The notes: generated by a model from the letters alone, not told the origin. Numbered from the stretch's first letter, positions 33,811-43,953 are shown. The stretch is 64,000 nt of DNA from Streptomyces clavifer (GCA_014651175.1 BMWJ01000002.1:558001-622000); one strand, 5' to 3'. Translations and numbers: made by a program.

Positions 33811-34482
33811 TCACCGATGGCCCCGGTCCTCGCCCCTGCCCTCCAGGTAGGCCAGCACCGCGAGCACGCGCCGGTGCACCGTGCCGTCGTCGGGCTCCAG
33901 TCCGAGCTTGGCGAAGATCGAACCGATGTGCTTGCTCACCGCTCGTTCCGTCACGACCAGTTCGGCCGCGATGGTGCTGTTGGCCTTGCCCTGCGCCATG
34001 TGCTCCAGGACCTGCCGCTCCCGTGCGGTGAGGCTCTGCAGCGGCCGTGCGGACGCCTTGCGGGTCAGCAGTTGCGACACCACCTCGGGGTCCAGGGCCG
34101 TGCCGCCGGCGGCCACCCTGTCCAGGGCCTCCAGGAACTGCTCGACGCGCCCCACCCGGTCCTTGAGCAGATAGCCGATGCCCTGCGCGCCCCGGGCCAG
34201 CAGCTCGGCGGCGTACGTCTCCTCGACGTACTGGGACAGGACGAGGATCGGCAGACCGGGCAGCTCGGCCCGGGCCGCGAGCGCGGCGCGCAGGCCCTCG
34301 TCGCGGAAGGTCGGCGGGAGGCGTACGTCGAGCACGGCCACGTCGGGGCGGTGCTCCAGCAGCGCGGGCAGGATCTCCGGACCGGTGGCCGCGTCGGCGA
34401 CCACCTCGTGCCCCGAGCCGGTGAGGAGGAGGATGATGCCCTCTCTCAGCAACGCGTTGTCCTCGGCGATCACGATCCGCAC
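33811..34482 (-). CDS. NarL/LuxR-type response regulator
   Basis: A 223-residue response regulator. The receiver domain has acidic residues E7-D8, the phosphate acceptor D52 (VAVLDVRLP) and lysine in LLKDRV. A C-terminal LuxR-type helix-turn-helix follows: LTARERQVLEHMAQGKANSTIAAELVVTERAVSKHI. The GTG at 34482 lies within the end of the histidine kinase gene (13-base overlap), so the pair is coupled. It probably controls the divergent ABC exporter, in line with many actinobacterial drug-exporter systems, and the palindromes at 35709-35780 are candidate binding sites; that link is inference. Confidence 0.93.
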   Translation of the reverse strand: MRIVIAEDNALLREGIILLLTGSGHEVVADAATGPEILPALLEHRPDVAVLDVRLPPTFRDEGLRAALAARAELPGLPILVLSQYVEETYAAELLARGAQGIGYLLKDRVGRVEQFLEALDRVAAGGTALDPEVVSQLLTRKASARPLQSLTARERQVLEHMAQGKANSTIAAELVVTERAVSKHIGSIFAKLGLEPDDGTVHRRVLAVLAYLEGRGEDRGHR

Positions 34483-35699
34483 GGCAGCTCCACTTCGATG
34501 TCCGTCGGCCCCCCGGCGGGGCTGCTGATCCGGGTGGTGCCGTCCAGGGCGGCGACCCGCCGCCTGATCCCGACCAGCCCGCTGCCGGCGCGTTCGTCCG
34601 CGCCGCCGCGCCCATCGTCGCCGATGCGTACGCGGAGCGTGCCGGGGCCCCTGGCGATCCGGACGGTCGCCGCCGTCGCCCCGCTGTGCTTGCTGATGTT
34701 GGTCAGGGCCTCGGCGACGACGAAGTAGGCGGCGGCCTCGATCGCGGCCGGGAGCCGCCGCCCGTCGTCGATCCCGTGCAGCACCACCTCGGCGGGCACG
34801 GCCACACCGGCGGCCAGCGCCCGGACCGCCCCGCCGAGTCCACGGTCCGTCAGCACCGGCGGATGGATGCCGCGCACCACGTGCCGCAGTTCCGCCAGGG
34901 CCGCCTCCGCACCGTCCTGCGCCTCGTCGAGCCGGACGCGTGCCGCCGCCGGGTCGCGGTCGAGGAGCTGCTTGGCCAGCCCTATGCGCATCGAGAGGGC
35001 GACGATCCTGGCCTGCGCCCCGTCGTGCAGATCCCTTTCGATGCGGCGCAGTTCGGCGCCGTGGGCCTCCACCGCCCCGGCCCGGCTCTCCGTCAGCTGG
35101 GCGATGCGCTCGTCCAGGACGGCGGACACCGGGGAGGTGAGGACGTCCCTCGTCCAGCTCGCCGAGAGGTCGGCGAGGACCGGGTGCCAGCGCAGTACCC
35201 ACCCCCGGCGCACGGGCACCGGGGTGCCGTACTCGTCGCTCGTACGCCGGTCCAGCAGGTGGACGACGGTCAGCGCGGCACCGTCGACGAGCAGGCCGAC
35301 CGGCCACAGCAGCATCGTGAGGTACCCGAGGGCGTTGCCGGCGAGGGCCTGGAACGGCAGCCGGAACACGTCCCGCAGGGTCGCCGGGTCGGTGAGGGCG
35401 CGGCGCACCCGGTCGGAGAGCTCCTCCGCGTCCAGCGGCAGGTACGGCGTCGGCCGGAAGGGGACGCCCAGCCGTGCGGCGGCCCTGCGGCGCTCGGACT
35501 CCGCAAACCTGCGAAGGACTTTGGCCGCCTCGGGGAGTGCGGGGAGCCCGATGACCACGACGGCGGACAGCAGCACCGCGAGGACGAGGAACACGCCCAC
35601 ACAGGCGGTCAGCGCCACCGGGATACCGATGAGGAGGTAGCGCGACGCGTCCCACGAACGCCGGACGGCCACCGTCAGCGGGGAGGGAGTGGAGGTCAT
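34470..35699 (-). CDS. Sensor histidine kinase (HisKA_3/NarL partner type)
   Basis: A 409-residue membrane kinase. Hydrophobic stretches at about 21-55 and 122-148 form a two-segment sensor region. The dimerisation/phosphoacceptor helix RIERDLHDGAQ contains H225. The ATPase domain shows EALTNISKHSGA (N box), GDDGRGG and GSGLVGIRRRV (G boxes). This is the class that pairs with LuxR-type regulators such as the one encoded next. The ATG at 35699 has a weak GGTGGG site, and a strong palindrome (35709-35735) ends nine bases before the start codon. Confidence 0.93.
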   Translation of the reverse strand: MTSTPSPLTVAVRRSWDASRYLLIGIPVALTACVGVFLVLAVLLSAVVVIGLPALPEAAKVLRRFAESERRRAAARLGVPFRPTPYLPLDAEELSDRVRRALTDPATLRDVFRLPFQALAGNALGYLTMLLWPVGLLVDGAALTVVHLLDRRTSDEYGTPVPVRRGWVLRWHPVLADLSASWTRDVLTSPVSAVLDERIAQLTESRAGAVEAHGAELRRIERDLHDGAQARIVALSMRIGLAKQLLDRDPAAARVRLDEAQDGAEAALAELRHVVRGIHPPVLTDRGLGGAVRALAAGVAVPAEVVLHGIDDGRRLPAAIEAAAYFVVAEALTNISKHSGATAATVRIARGPGTLRVRIGDDGRGGADERAGSGLVGIRRRVAALDGTTRISSPAGGPTDIEVELPCGS

Positions 35700-35708
35700 G
35701 GCAGCCCA

Positions 35709-35780
35709 CCGTACGGGGGGCTCACCCCCGTACGGAGGGGTGCCCTCCCCCCGGCCGGGGTGGAGTCTGCTCCACCCCGG
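35709..35780. promoter_or_regulatory. Three tandem palindromes between the two-component genes and the ABC exporter
   Basis: Perfect inverted repeats at 35709-35735 (11-base arms, 5-base spacer), 35734-35748 (6-base arms, 3-base spacer) and 35755-35780 (11-base arms, 4-base spacer, core GGAGTCTGCTCC). They fill the centre of the divergent region. They may be response-regulator operators or leader hairpins of the kinase mRNA. Confidence 0.45.
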
Positions 35781-35875
35781 GTCAGGGAGTGCGCACCCTC
35801 GCCCCAACTCCTCGCGATGACTAGCGTTTATGCAGGTCAAAGGGCATGTGCAACGAGAGGAACGGTGGAGCAGAC

Positions 35876-36586
35876 GTGAACACGGTCACGGAGGTGCGAT
35901 CGGCCGCGCTGAGTCTGGAGTCGGTCAGCCGGCACTACGGGCGGCGGGGCGGCGGCCGGGGGACGACCGCGCTGGACACGGTCAGCTGCGCCGTCCCCGC
36001 GGGGAGTTTCACCGCGGTGGTGGGCCCGTCCGGGTCGGGCAAGAGCACCTTCCTGCAGTGCGCGGCGGGCCTGGACCGGCCCACGTCCGGGACGGTGCGG
36101 ATCGGGGGGACGGATCTCGGTCCGCTGTCCGAGGCGGCACTGACCCGGTTGCGCCGGGACCGGGTCGGCTTCGTCTTCCAGTCCCACGCCCTGAACCTGG
36201 TGCCCTCCCTGAGCATCGAGGAGAACGTCGTCCTCCCCCTGGTCCTGGCGGGAGCGGACCCGGCAGGGGCCGGGGTGCTCGCCCGTGGGCGGGAGCTGCT
36301 GACGCGGGTGGGGCTCGCGGGGCGCGGGAAGGACGGCCCCTCGACGCTGTCGGGCGGCCAGCAGCAACGGGTGGCGGTGGCACGGGCCCTGGTGACGGAG
36401 CCCGACGTGATCTTCGCGGACGAGCCGACGGCGTCCCTGGACCCGGAGTCGGCGGCCCTGGTGATGGCGCTGCTGCGGGACGCGGTGCGCGTCGACGGCC
36501 GCACGGTGGTGATGGTGACCCACGACCCGGTGGCGGCGAGCTGGGCCGACACCGTGCTGACGATGGACGGCGGACGGCTGCGATGA
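35876..36586 (+). CDS. ABC transporter ATP-binding protein (MacB/LolD type)
   Basis: A 236-residue ATPase that drives the FtsX-type permease encoded next. Walker A GPSGSGKST, signature LSGGQQQRVAVARAL and Walker B VIFADEPTASLD are complete. The GTG at 35876 is preceded by GGTGGAG; an in-frame ATG at 35846 would add ten residues. The stop overlaps the permease ATG (ATGA). The HK/RR pair next door is transcribed divergently, a common arrangement for peptide or drug exporters under two-component control. Confidence 0.93.
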   Translation: MNTVTEVRSAALSLESVSRHYGRRGGGRGTTALDTVSCAVPAGSFTAVVGPSGSGKSTFLQCAAGLDRPTSGTVRIGGTDLGPLSEAALTRLRRDRVGFVFQSHALNLVPSLSIEENVVLPLVLAGADPAGAGVLARGRELLTRVGLAGRGKDGPSTLSGGQQQRVAVARALVTEPDVIFADEPTASLDPESAALVMALLRDAVRVDGRTVVMVTHDPVAASWADTVLTMDGGRLR

Positions 36587-39174
36587 GCACGGACACGCGC
36601 ACCGACGTGCGCACGGGGCGGGCGCGTGTGGCGGTCGCGCGGGCGGGTTCCCGGCGGGCGTCGGCGTTCCTCGCCCGGCGCTCGCTGACCGCCCATCGCC
36701 GCTCCTGGGCCGCGGTGTTCACCGCCGTGGCAGCCGCGGCGGCCCTGCTCGGCGCGTTCGCGACGGCCATCGGTTCGCTGCTGCTCGCACAGCCGCCGGT
36801 GGAGCGGTACGCGGGCGCCGACGCGGTGGTCGCGGCCGGCCAGAAGGTCTGGTACACCGCGAAGCCGTGGGGCGACGAGCCGCGGACCGTGACGGCGTAT
36901 CTGCCCGAGCGGGTCCGTCTGGACCGCGCACTGGTGGCGAGGGCGGCGGCGGCCGACGGGGTCGCGCGCGCCGTCGCCGACGACGCGGTGCCGGTGGCCC
37001 TGGCCGACGGGGCCCCGGCGACGGGCCGTTCGTGGCCCTCCGCCGAGCTGACTCCGTACCGGCTGTCCGACGGCCGGGCGCCGAGGACCCCGGACGAGGT
37101 GGTCCTGGACAGGGCTCTGGCACCGGCCGGTACGGTGCCGGGCTCCACCGTGATGCTCCGGGCCGACGGGCCGGCACGGCAGTACACCGTCAGCGGACTC
37201 GCCGGGACCGGCCGGAACCCGGGCTCCCCCGCCGTCTTCTTCACGGAGGCGCGTCTGACCGAGCTGGCCGGGCACCCCGGCACGGTCGACGCCATCGGGA
37301 TCGTCGCCGGGCCGGGTGTCGCCCCGGAGGCCCTGCGGGAGTCGCTGCGCGCCGCCGTGGCGGACACGGGCGGCGAGGTGCGGGTCCTGACCGGTGCGGA
37401 GCGCGGCGAGGGCGAGCGGGTGGACGCGCCGGGCAGTCGGGACGATCTCCTGGCGCTGCTGGCCTCCCTCGCGGGAACCGTCGTGATGGTGGCCCTCCTG
37501 GTGATCGCCTCCACCCTCTCCCAGGCCGTCCACCAACGCTCGGGCGAGCTGGCGCTGCTGCGCGCCGTGGGGGCGTCCCCGCGTCAGCTGCGGTCGGCGA
37601 TCGGCAGGGAGGCGGGCCGGGTGGCCGGGGCCGCCGCGCTCGTGGGAGGGGTCGCGGCGGTGCCGCTCGGGCTCGCGGTCCGGTCCCTGCTGGCCACGGA
37701 TCCGCTGCCGCTGCCCGTGCCGGTCTGGCTCCCGTGCGCGGGGGGCGCCGCCGGAGCGCTGGTCGTCGCCCTGGCCGCGCGGCCCGTTGCCGCGCTGGCC
37801 GCCCGGGGCATCACCCGGATGCGGCCGTCCGCCGCGCTGGACGCCGCCGGTGCGCCCGAGCCGAGCGATCCGGGCCGCCTGCGTACGGTCACCGGGCTGC
37901 TCCTGGCGCTGGCGGGGGTCGGTTCGGCAGGTCTGGCCACGACGCAGGGCGGCCAGGCGGCGGCGCTGGCCGCGTCGGGCTCCGCGACCTCGCTGATCAT
38001 CGCGGTGGCGCTGCTGGGCCCGGGGATCGCCCGGGTGGCGGTCCGTGTGCTGGGCCGGCCGGTACGCCGGGCGGGCGGGGCCCCCGGGTTCCTGGCGGCC
38101 AGGTCCTCCGCCGCGCACACCCGCAGGCTGGGCGCGGCGCTCACCCCGGTCGTGCTGGTGGTCGCGTTCGTCTGTGTGCAGCTGGCGGCGTCGTCGACGA
38201 TGGAGCGGGCCTCCGACCGGGAGGCCGCCGCGGCACTGCGTGCGGAGCTGGTGGTGACGGGCCCGCCCGGCGGGCTCCCGGCCGGGGCCGCGGAGGCGGT
38301 GCGCCGGGCGCCCGGTGTCGCGGAGGCCACCGGTGTGCTGCGGTCGTCCGTGGTGCTGTCCCGCCGCGAGGCGGGCGAACCCGTACTGGACCGGCTCCCC
38401 GTCCTGGGGGTGACGGCGGATCAGCTCCGGGGCACCCTGGATCCGCGGGTCACCTCGGGCGACCTCGGGGACCTGACGGGCACGGACACGGTGGCGGTCG
38501 GTGCGGACCGGGCCGACGCCCTGGACACGGGCGTCGGCGGCACCGTGAAGCTGTGGCTCGGGGACGGCACGGCTGTCGGCCTGCGGGTGGTCGCGGTCTA
38601 CGAACGAGCCCTGGGAATCGGTGAGTTCATGCTTCCCCAGGCAGCGCTCACGGACCATGTGTCGGCCCCACGCGACCAGGCGGTCCTGATCAGCACGGAA
38701 TCCGGCGCGGGTGACGGCAGGGCGGCTGCCGCCGTACGGGACGCGCTCGCCCCGTACGGCGGTGCGACGGTCCGCCGGGCGACGGCGGACGACGTGCGGA
38801 TCGCCCCGCCGGTCTCCGCGCGGGACGACGCGCTGATCGTCGTCGGGGTCGGGGTCATCGGCGGCTTCGCGCTCCTGGCGGTGGTCAGCACCCTCGCCCT
38901 CATCTCGGCGGGCAGGCGGAGCGAGTTGCGGCTGCTGCGGCTGGTCGGCGCGGGGAGGGGCCAGCTGACCCGGATGCTGGTCCTGGAGACCGGGCTGGTG
39001 GCGGTCGCCGGCCTGGCGATCGGCACGCTGGTCGCCGCGGTGCCGCTCACGGCGTTCTCGGTGGGACTGGCCGGTGCGGCCCCGTACATGGCGCCCGCGC
39101 AGTACGGGGCGCTGGCCCTGGCCGTGACGGTGGCGGCCGCGGCGGGGACCCTGCTTCCGGCCGCCCGCCGATGA
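36583..39174 (+). CDS. FtsX-like ABC transporter permease
   Basis: A large membrane protein of 863 residues with two FtsX modules: a first membrane segment near 45-70, a long extracellular domain, three segments around 285-400, further segments around 440-530, a second extracellular domain, and three C-terminal segments (about 745-860). The signature regions ALLRAVGASPRQLRSAIGREA and LRLLRLVGAGRGQLTRMLVLE occur once in each half, as in duplicated FtsX permeases. Substrate unknown; likely export of a peptide, lipid or antibiotic. Start overlaps the ATPase stop. Confidence 0.92.
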   Translation: MSTDTRTDVRTGRARVAVARAGSRRASAFLARRSLTAHRRSWAAVFTAVAAAAALLGAFATAIGSLLLAQPPVERYAGADAVVAAGQKVWYTAKPWGDEPRTVTAYLPERVRLDRALVARAAAADGVARAVADDAVPVALADGAPATGRSWPSAELTPYRLSDGRAPRTPDEVVLDRALAPAGTVPGSTVMLRADGPARQYTVSGLAGTGRNPGSPAVFFTEARLTELAGHPGTVDAIGIVAGPGVAPEALRESLRAAVADTGGEVRVLTGAERGEGERVDAPGSRDDLLALLASLAGTVVMVALLVIASTLSQAVHQRSGELALLRAVGASPRQLRSAIGREAGRVAGAAALVGGVAAVPLGLAVRSLLATDPLPLPVPVWLPCAGGAAGALVVALAARPVAALAARGITRMRPSAALDAAGAPEPSDPGRLRTVTGLLLALAGVGSAGLATTQGGQAAALAASGSATSLIIAVALLGPGIARVAVRVLGRPVRRAGGAPGFLAARSSAAHTRRLGAALTPVVLVVAFVCVQLAASSTMERASDREAAAALRAELVVTGPPGGLPAGAAEAVRRAPGVAEATGVLRSSVVLSRREAGEPVLDRLPVLGVTADQLRGTLDPRVTSGDLGDLTGTDTVAVGADRADALDTGVGGTVKLWLGDGTAVGLRVVAVYERALGIGEFMLPQAALTDHVSAPRDQAVLISTESGAGDGRAAAAVRDALAPYGGATVRRATADDVRIAPPVSARDDALIVVGVGVIGGFALLAVVSTLALISAGRRSELRLLRLVGAGRGQLTRMLVLETGLVAVAGLAIGTLVAAVPLTAFSVGLAGAAPYMAPAQYGALALAVTVAAAAGTLLPAARR

Positions 39175-39189
39175 GGGCCGCGCCGCGCC

Positions 39190-40095
39190 CTACGCGGGCG
39201 CGGCCGCCGCCCCCAACGCGTCCAGCACCGGCTTGATCAGCGGATGCCCTTCGGCCCCGTGCCGCACCGCGGCGAAGACCCGGCGGGTGGGGGCACTGCC
39301 CTCCACCGGCCGGACGACGACACCGCCGAGCTCCGTGCCACGCAGTGCCGAACGTGGCACGAGCGCCACCCCGGCGCCCGCGCCGGCCAGCGCGACCACC
39401 GCGTGGAAGTCGTCCGACGAGTGCTCCAGACGGGGCGCGAATCCCGCGTACTCGCAGGCCAGGACCACCACGTCGTGGCAGGGGTTGCCGGGGTAGGGAC
39501 CGATCCACCCGTCCTCGGCGAGGTGGGCCAGGGCGATGTGCTCCTGCCCGGCGAGGCGGTGGCCGACCGGCAGCACCGCGTCGAAGGGCTCGGAGTACAG
39601 CGGCACCCGGGTCAGCCGTCGGTCGTCGTCGCCGGGAGCGCCGCGGTATTCGACGGCGACCGCCACGTCGACCTGCCGGTCCAGCACCATCGGCACGCTG
39701 GCGTCGCCCTCGGCGTCCTGCACCCGGACCCGGATGCCGGGGGCGGTACGGGTCAGCTCCGCGATGGCGGGAGCGAGGACGAGGCCGATGCCGGTGGCGA
39801 ACGCGGCGACCGTGACCGTCCCCGCGACTCCCGCGCCGTAGTCGGCGAGCTCCGCCTCGGCCCGCTCCAGCTGGGCCAGCACCGCGTTGGCGTGGGTCAG
39901 CAGGATCTCCCCGGCGGCGGTGAGCCTGGCCCCCCGCGCACCGCGTTCGACGAGCCGGTGACCGGTCTCCTGCTCCAGGGCGGCGAGCTGCTGGGAGACC
40001 GCGGAGGGGGTGAGGTACAGCGCGGCGGCTGCGGCGGTCACCGTGCGGTGGTCCGCCACCGCACGGAGGATGCGCAGCCGCCGTGCATCGATCAT
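39190..40095 (-). CDS. LysR-type transcriptional regulator
   Basis: A 301-residue regulator with the N-terminal winged helix MIDARRLRILRAVADHRTVTAAAAALYLTPSAVSQQLAALE and a periplasmic-binding-like effector domain. It lies 30 bases after kbl on the same strand, so it may be the last gene of the tdh-kbl unit and regulate it, or act elsewhere; LysR genes are more often divergent from their targets, so the link is uncertain. It is convergent with the ABC permease, with only 15 bases between stops. Confidence 0.92.
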   Translation of the reverse strand: MIDARRLRILRAVADHRTVTAAAAALYLTPSAVSQQLAALEQETGHRLVERGARGARLTAAGEILLTHANAVLAQLERAEAELADYGAGVAGTVTVAAFATGIGLVLAPAIAELTRTAPGIRVRVQDAEGDASVPMVLDRQVDVAVAVEYRGAPGDDDRRLTRVPLYSEPFDAVLPVGHRLAGQEHIALAHLAEDGWIGPYPGNPCHDVVVLACEYAGFAPRLEHSSDDFHAVVALAGAGAGVALVPRSALRGTELGGVVVRPVEGSAPTRRVFAAVRHGAEGHPLIKPVLDALGAAAAPA

Positions 40096-40125
40096 GCGCC
40101 CATTGTCCCAGGTCGCGGGAGGGTG

Positions 40126-41319
<1,194 letters not shown>

Positions 41320-41376
41320 GAAGGATGTCTCCCAGGTGGGTACGGGCCGGGGGCTACGAGGCGGGCGGGGTGCGGA

Positions 41377-42405
41377 TCAGGCGGACCAGTCGAGCAGGAC
41401 CTTGCCGCCGAGACCGCTCGCCGCGTCGTCGAACGCGGCTTCGAAGTCCCGGTATCCGTACCGTCCGGTGATCACGGGGGCGAGGTCGAGTCCGCCCTCC
41501 AGCAGCACGGACATGGCGTACCAAGTCTCGTACATCTCACGGCCGTAGATGCCCTTGATGGTGAGCATCGACGTCACGACGCGGGACCAGTCGACGGGGA
41601 ACTGTCCGGCCGGGAGCCCCAGCATCGCGATCCGGCCGCCGTGCGTCATGTTCGCGATCATGTCCTGCATCGCCTCGGGGCGGCCGGACATCTCCAGGCC
41701 GATGTCGAAGCCCTCCCGCAGGCCGAGGTGGCGCTGGCCGTCGGCGATGGTCTCCTTGCCGACGTCGAGGGCGAGGCTGACGCCGACCTTCCTTGCCAGT
41801 TCCAGGCGGGCCTCGCTGACGTCCGTGATGACGACGCTGCGGGCGCCTGCGTGGCGGGCGACGGCGGCGGCCATGATGCCGATGGGCCCGGCGCCGGTGA
41901 TCAGTACGTCCTCGCCGACCAGCGGGAACGACAGGGCGGTGTGCACGGCGTTGCCGAACGGGTCGAAGATCGCGGCGACGTCGAGGTCGACCTTGTCCCG
42001 GTGCACCCACACGTTGGACGCGGGCAGTGCCAGGTACTCGGCGAACGCCCCGTCCCGGCCGACGCCGAGTCCGAGGGTGGAGCGGCAGAGGTGACGCCGT
42101 CCGGCGAGGCAGTTGCGGCACTTCCCGCAGACCAGGTGGCCCTCGCCGCTGACCAGGTCGCCGACCTTGATGTCGACGACGTCGGAGCCGAGGTCCGCGA
42201 CCTCGCCGACGAACTCGTGGCCGAGGACGAGGGGGGTGCGCACGGCCTGCTGCGCCCAGCCGTCGTAGTCGCGGATGTGGAGGTCGGTGCCGCAGATTCC
42301 GGTGCGCAGGACCTTGATCAGGACGTCCGCAGGGCCGATCTCCGGCTCCGGCACGTCCATCAGCCAGAGCCCCGGCTCGGCCTTCTGCTTCACGAGTGCC
42401 TTCAC
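41377..42405 (-). CDS. tdh: L-threonine 3-dehydrogenase
   Basis: NAD-dependent, zinc-containing medium-chain dehydrogenase of 342 residues that oxidises threonine to 2-amino-3-ketobutyrate. Catalytic zinc ligands are in CGTDLH and GHEFVGE; structural zinc is [15 protein letters not shown]. The NAD fold has GAGPIG. The GTG at 42405 starts MKALVKQK, the family N-terminus, with AGGGAG eight bases upstream. A strong hairpin (42441-42481) lies in the probable leader. Confidence 0.95.
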   Translation of the reverse strand: MKALVKQKAEPGLWLMDVPEPEIGPADVLIKVLRTGICGTDLHIRDYDGWAQQAVRTPLVLGHEFVGEVADLGSDVVDIKVGDLVSGEGHLVCGKCRNCLAGRRHLCRSTLGLGVGRDGAFAEYLALPASNVWVHRDKVDLDVAAIFDPFGNAVHTALSFPLVGEDVLITGAGPIGIMAAAVARHAGARSVVITDVSEARLELARKVGVSLALDVGKETIADGQRHLGLREGFDIGLEMSGRPEAMQDMIANMTHGGRIAMLGLPAGQFPVDWSRVVTSMLTIKGIYGREMYETWYAMSVLLEGGLDLAPVITGRYGYRDFEAAFDDAASGLGGKVLLDWSA

Positions 42406-42440
42406 GGCTGCGGCTCCCTGTACCTGGTACCTGGTGAACG

Positions 42441-42481
42441 CCCCGGGCCGGGGCATGCCGAAGGCGGCATGCGGCCCGGGG
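42441..42481 (-). promoter_or_regulatory. Strong hairpin upstream of tdh
   Basis: A 17-base-pair stem (nine plus eight base pairs, split by a three-base bulge) with a four-base loop, ending 36 bases before the tdh start. It could end transcripts from the upstream marR gene or fold in the tdh leader. A tandem 7-base repeat (42421-42434) lies between it and the start. Confidence 0.5.
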
Positions 42482-42617
42482 TCGATGGGGTTCGGCGGAC
42501 GGGACGGGGCGCCCGGATCGGCTCCGCGCACGGCCCGCCGGTGCTCTCCGCCGTCATGGAGACTGTGCCGCACCCCGGCCCCTCAGGTCCATCGAGGATT
42601 TCTTAAGCGCAGCCGTA

Positions 42618-42662
42618 GATCTTCTTCAGGCCGTGGCCCGGATCTTCCTCAGGTCTCGGCCC
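42618..42662. repeat. Imperfect tandem repeat, two 22-base copies
   Basis: Copies at 42618-42639 and 42641-42662 match at 18 of 22 positions, with a 23-base period. It lies 220-260 bases upstream of tdh in gene-free DNA. No function is evident. Confidence 0.55.
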
Positions 42663-42787
42663 ACGGCTACCGGCCGACCCGGCGGCGGGGCGGTCGGGCC
42701 GGCCGCGGCGTACGCCCCGGGGGCGGGTACACCCATGGCTCCCGCGCGCACCGGGCGTCCCGGCGGAGGCGCGGGCGGGGCGGTCGG

Positions 42788-43243
42788 TCAGGGGCGGGGC
42801 CAGGGGCGCCCGTCGAGGTTCTCGATGTCGGTGTTGAGGCGCTTGAGGTACGCGGCGAACGCGGCGACCTCCTCCGGCTCCCACGCGGCCATGACCTTCT
42901 CCAGACCGCTGATGTTCGCGGACCGCTCGGCATCGAGGCCGCGCCCGCCCTCCTCGGTGATGCGGAACTTGCGGGCGATCCCGCCCTCGGGGTCCGGGAT
43001 GCGCTCGACGAGCCCGGCGCGCAGCATGGCGGCGGTCTGCCGGTTCAGGGTGGAGGCGTCCAGCCCGAAGGCCTCGCTGAGCTGCCCGATGGACATCGGG
43101 CCCTCCATCCGGATACGGCTGAGCAGGGTGTACGCGCTGCGGTCCAGGGACTGGTTGTTCCGCCTCAGCCGGGGTGCGCTCAGCTGGAGGTGCCGCCCGA
43201 GCAGCATGGTCTCGAATTCGATCAAGTGCGTGGGCTTGTCCAT
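42788..43243 (-). CDS. MarR-family transcriptional regulator
   Basis: A 151-residue winged-helix regulator. The DNA-binding part is visible as MSIGQLSEAFGLDASTLNRQTAAMLRAGLVERIPDPEGG, followed by the dimerisation helices at the C-terminus. The ATG at 43243 has AAGGA just upstream. A second marR gene starts 220 bases away on the opposite strand, so each may have separate promoters in that region. Target and ligand are unknown. Confidence 0.88.
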   Translation of the reverse strand: MDKPTHLIEFETMLLGRHLQLSAPRLRRNNQSLDRSAYTLLSRIRMEGPMSIGQLSEAFGLDASTLNRQTAAMLRAGLVERIPDPEGGIARKFRITEEGGRGLDAERSANISGLEKVMAAWEPEEVAAFAAYLKRLNTDIENLDGRPWPRP

Positions 43244-43427
43244 GGTCCTTCTCTCGACCGCCTTCACGTGCGCCGGGTCTCTCGACTGCAGATATACCAC
43301 CACGGCGAAAGGGCGCCTCAGCCGCCCGACCTCGTCGGCGGCACGCCCGTGCGGGCGGATCGGTGCCGCGCCGGGGACACGGAACGGGAACACGGTCCGT
43401 CACGGCCCGGCAGAACATTTAGGTACG

Positions 43428-43457
43428 TTGACATAGGTATCTCGGGGTACCTATGCT
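43428..43457 (+). promoter_or_regulatory. Leaderless promoter of the second marR gene
   Basis: TTGACA at 43428-43433 and TATGCT at 43452-43457 with an 18-base spacer, close to the vegetative consensus. The ATG is at 43464, where transcription is expected to begin. There is no ribosome-binding site. Confidence 0.65.
43432..43455. promoter_or_regulatory. Operator-like palindrome within the marR promoter
   Basis: Perfect eight-base arms CATAGGTA and TACCTATG with eight bases between. It overlaps the end of the -35 and the start of the -10, so bound repressor would block RNA polymerase. Probable autoregulation by the MarR protein encoded at 43464. Confidence 0.55.
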
Positions 43458-43463
43458 GCGGGC

Positions 43464-43937
43464 ATGCCCGATTCCAGCGCGCCCTCCCAGGACGTCGACC
43501 GCGTGGCCTCCGCGCTCGTGGCCGTCCTGCCCGCGCTGCAGCGGAGCCTCGAGCGGCACGTCGGCCGCGAGTTCCCGCACCCGCGGCTTCCGGAGGGCCA
43601 GCTCGCCCTGTTGTTCCTCGTCGAGGAGCGTGAGGGGATCACCGTCCGGGAGTCCGCCGAGGCACTGCTGATGAAGCCGAACAACGTCAGCGCCCTCGTC
43701 TCCCAGCTCACCGAACTGGGACTGCTGGAGCGCAGGCAGGACGCGGCCGACAAGCGGGTCGCCCATCTGTATCCCACGGCCACGGCCCGGGAGCGGCTCG
43801 CCGAGGCGCGGCTGCTCAAGGAGGGGCACATGGCGCGCGCGCTCCGCACCCTCACCGACGGCGATCTCGACGCCCTCGGTGCGGCGCTGGGTGCGCTGAC
43901 GTCACTGAGCGGGCGTCTCCGCACCTCCGCCGGCTGA
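43464..43937 (+). CDS. MarR-family transcriptional regulator, probably of the adjacent MFS exporter
   Basis: A 157-residue MarR protein with the winged-helix core ITVRESAEALLMKPNNVSALVSQLTELGLLERRQDAADKR. The promoter is leaderless with an embedded palindrome, suggesting autorepression. A DHA2-family exporter starts 156 bases downstream on the same strand beyond a terminator hairpin, a frequent regulator-exporter pairing in actinobacteria. The inducing compound is unknown. Confidence 0.9.
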   Translation: MPDSSAPSQDVDRVASALVAVLPALQRSLERHVGREFPHPRLPEGQLALLFLVEEREGITVRESAEALLMKPNNVSALVSQLTELGLLERRQDAADKRVAHLYPTATARERLAEARLLKEGHMARALRTLTDGDLDALGAALGALTSLSGRLRTSAG

Positions 43938-43953
43938 CACCCGCTCGCCGCCC

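Larger units (their letters stand above)
42406..42787. other. Gene-free stretch between marR and tdh
   Basis: 382 bases. It holds the hairpin at 42441-42481 and an imperfect tandem repeat at 42618-42662 (two 22-base copies, 18 of 22 identical, period 23). A minus-strand frame ending LKKIYGCA runs through the repeat, but it has no credible start, so I do not call a gene. Confidence 0.6.

Noticed and set aside
42603-42787. A small minus-strand gene ending LKKIYGCA upstream of tdh.
   Set aside because: No start with a ribosome-binding site, and the open frame extends only because of GC bias; it spans the imperfect repeat.
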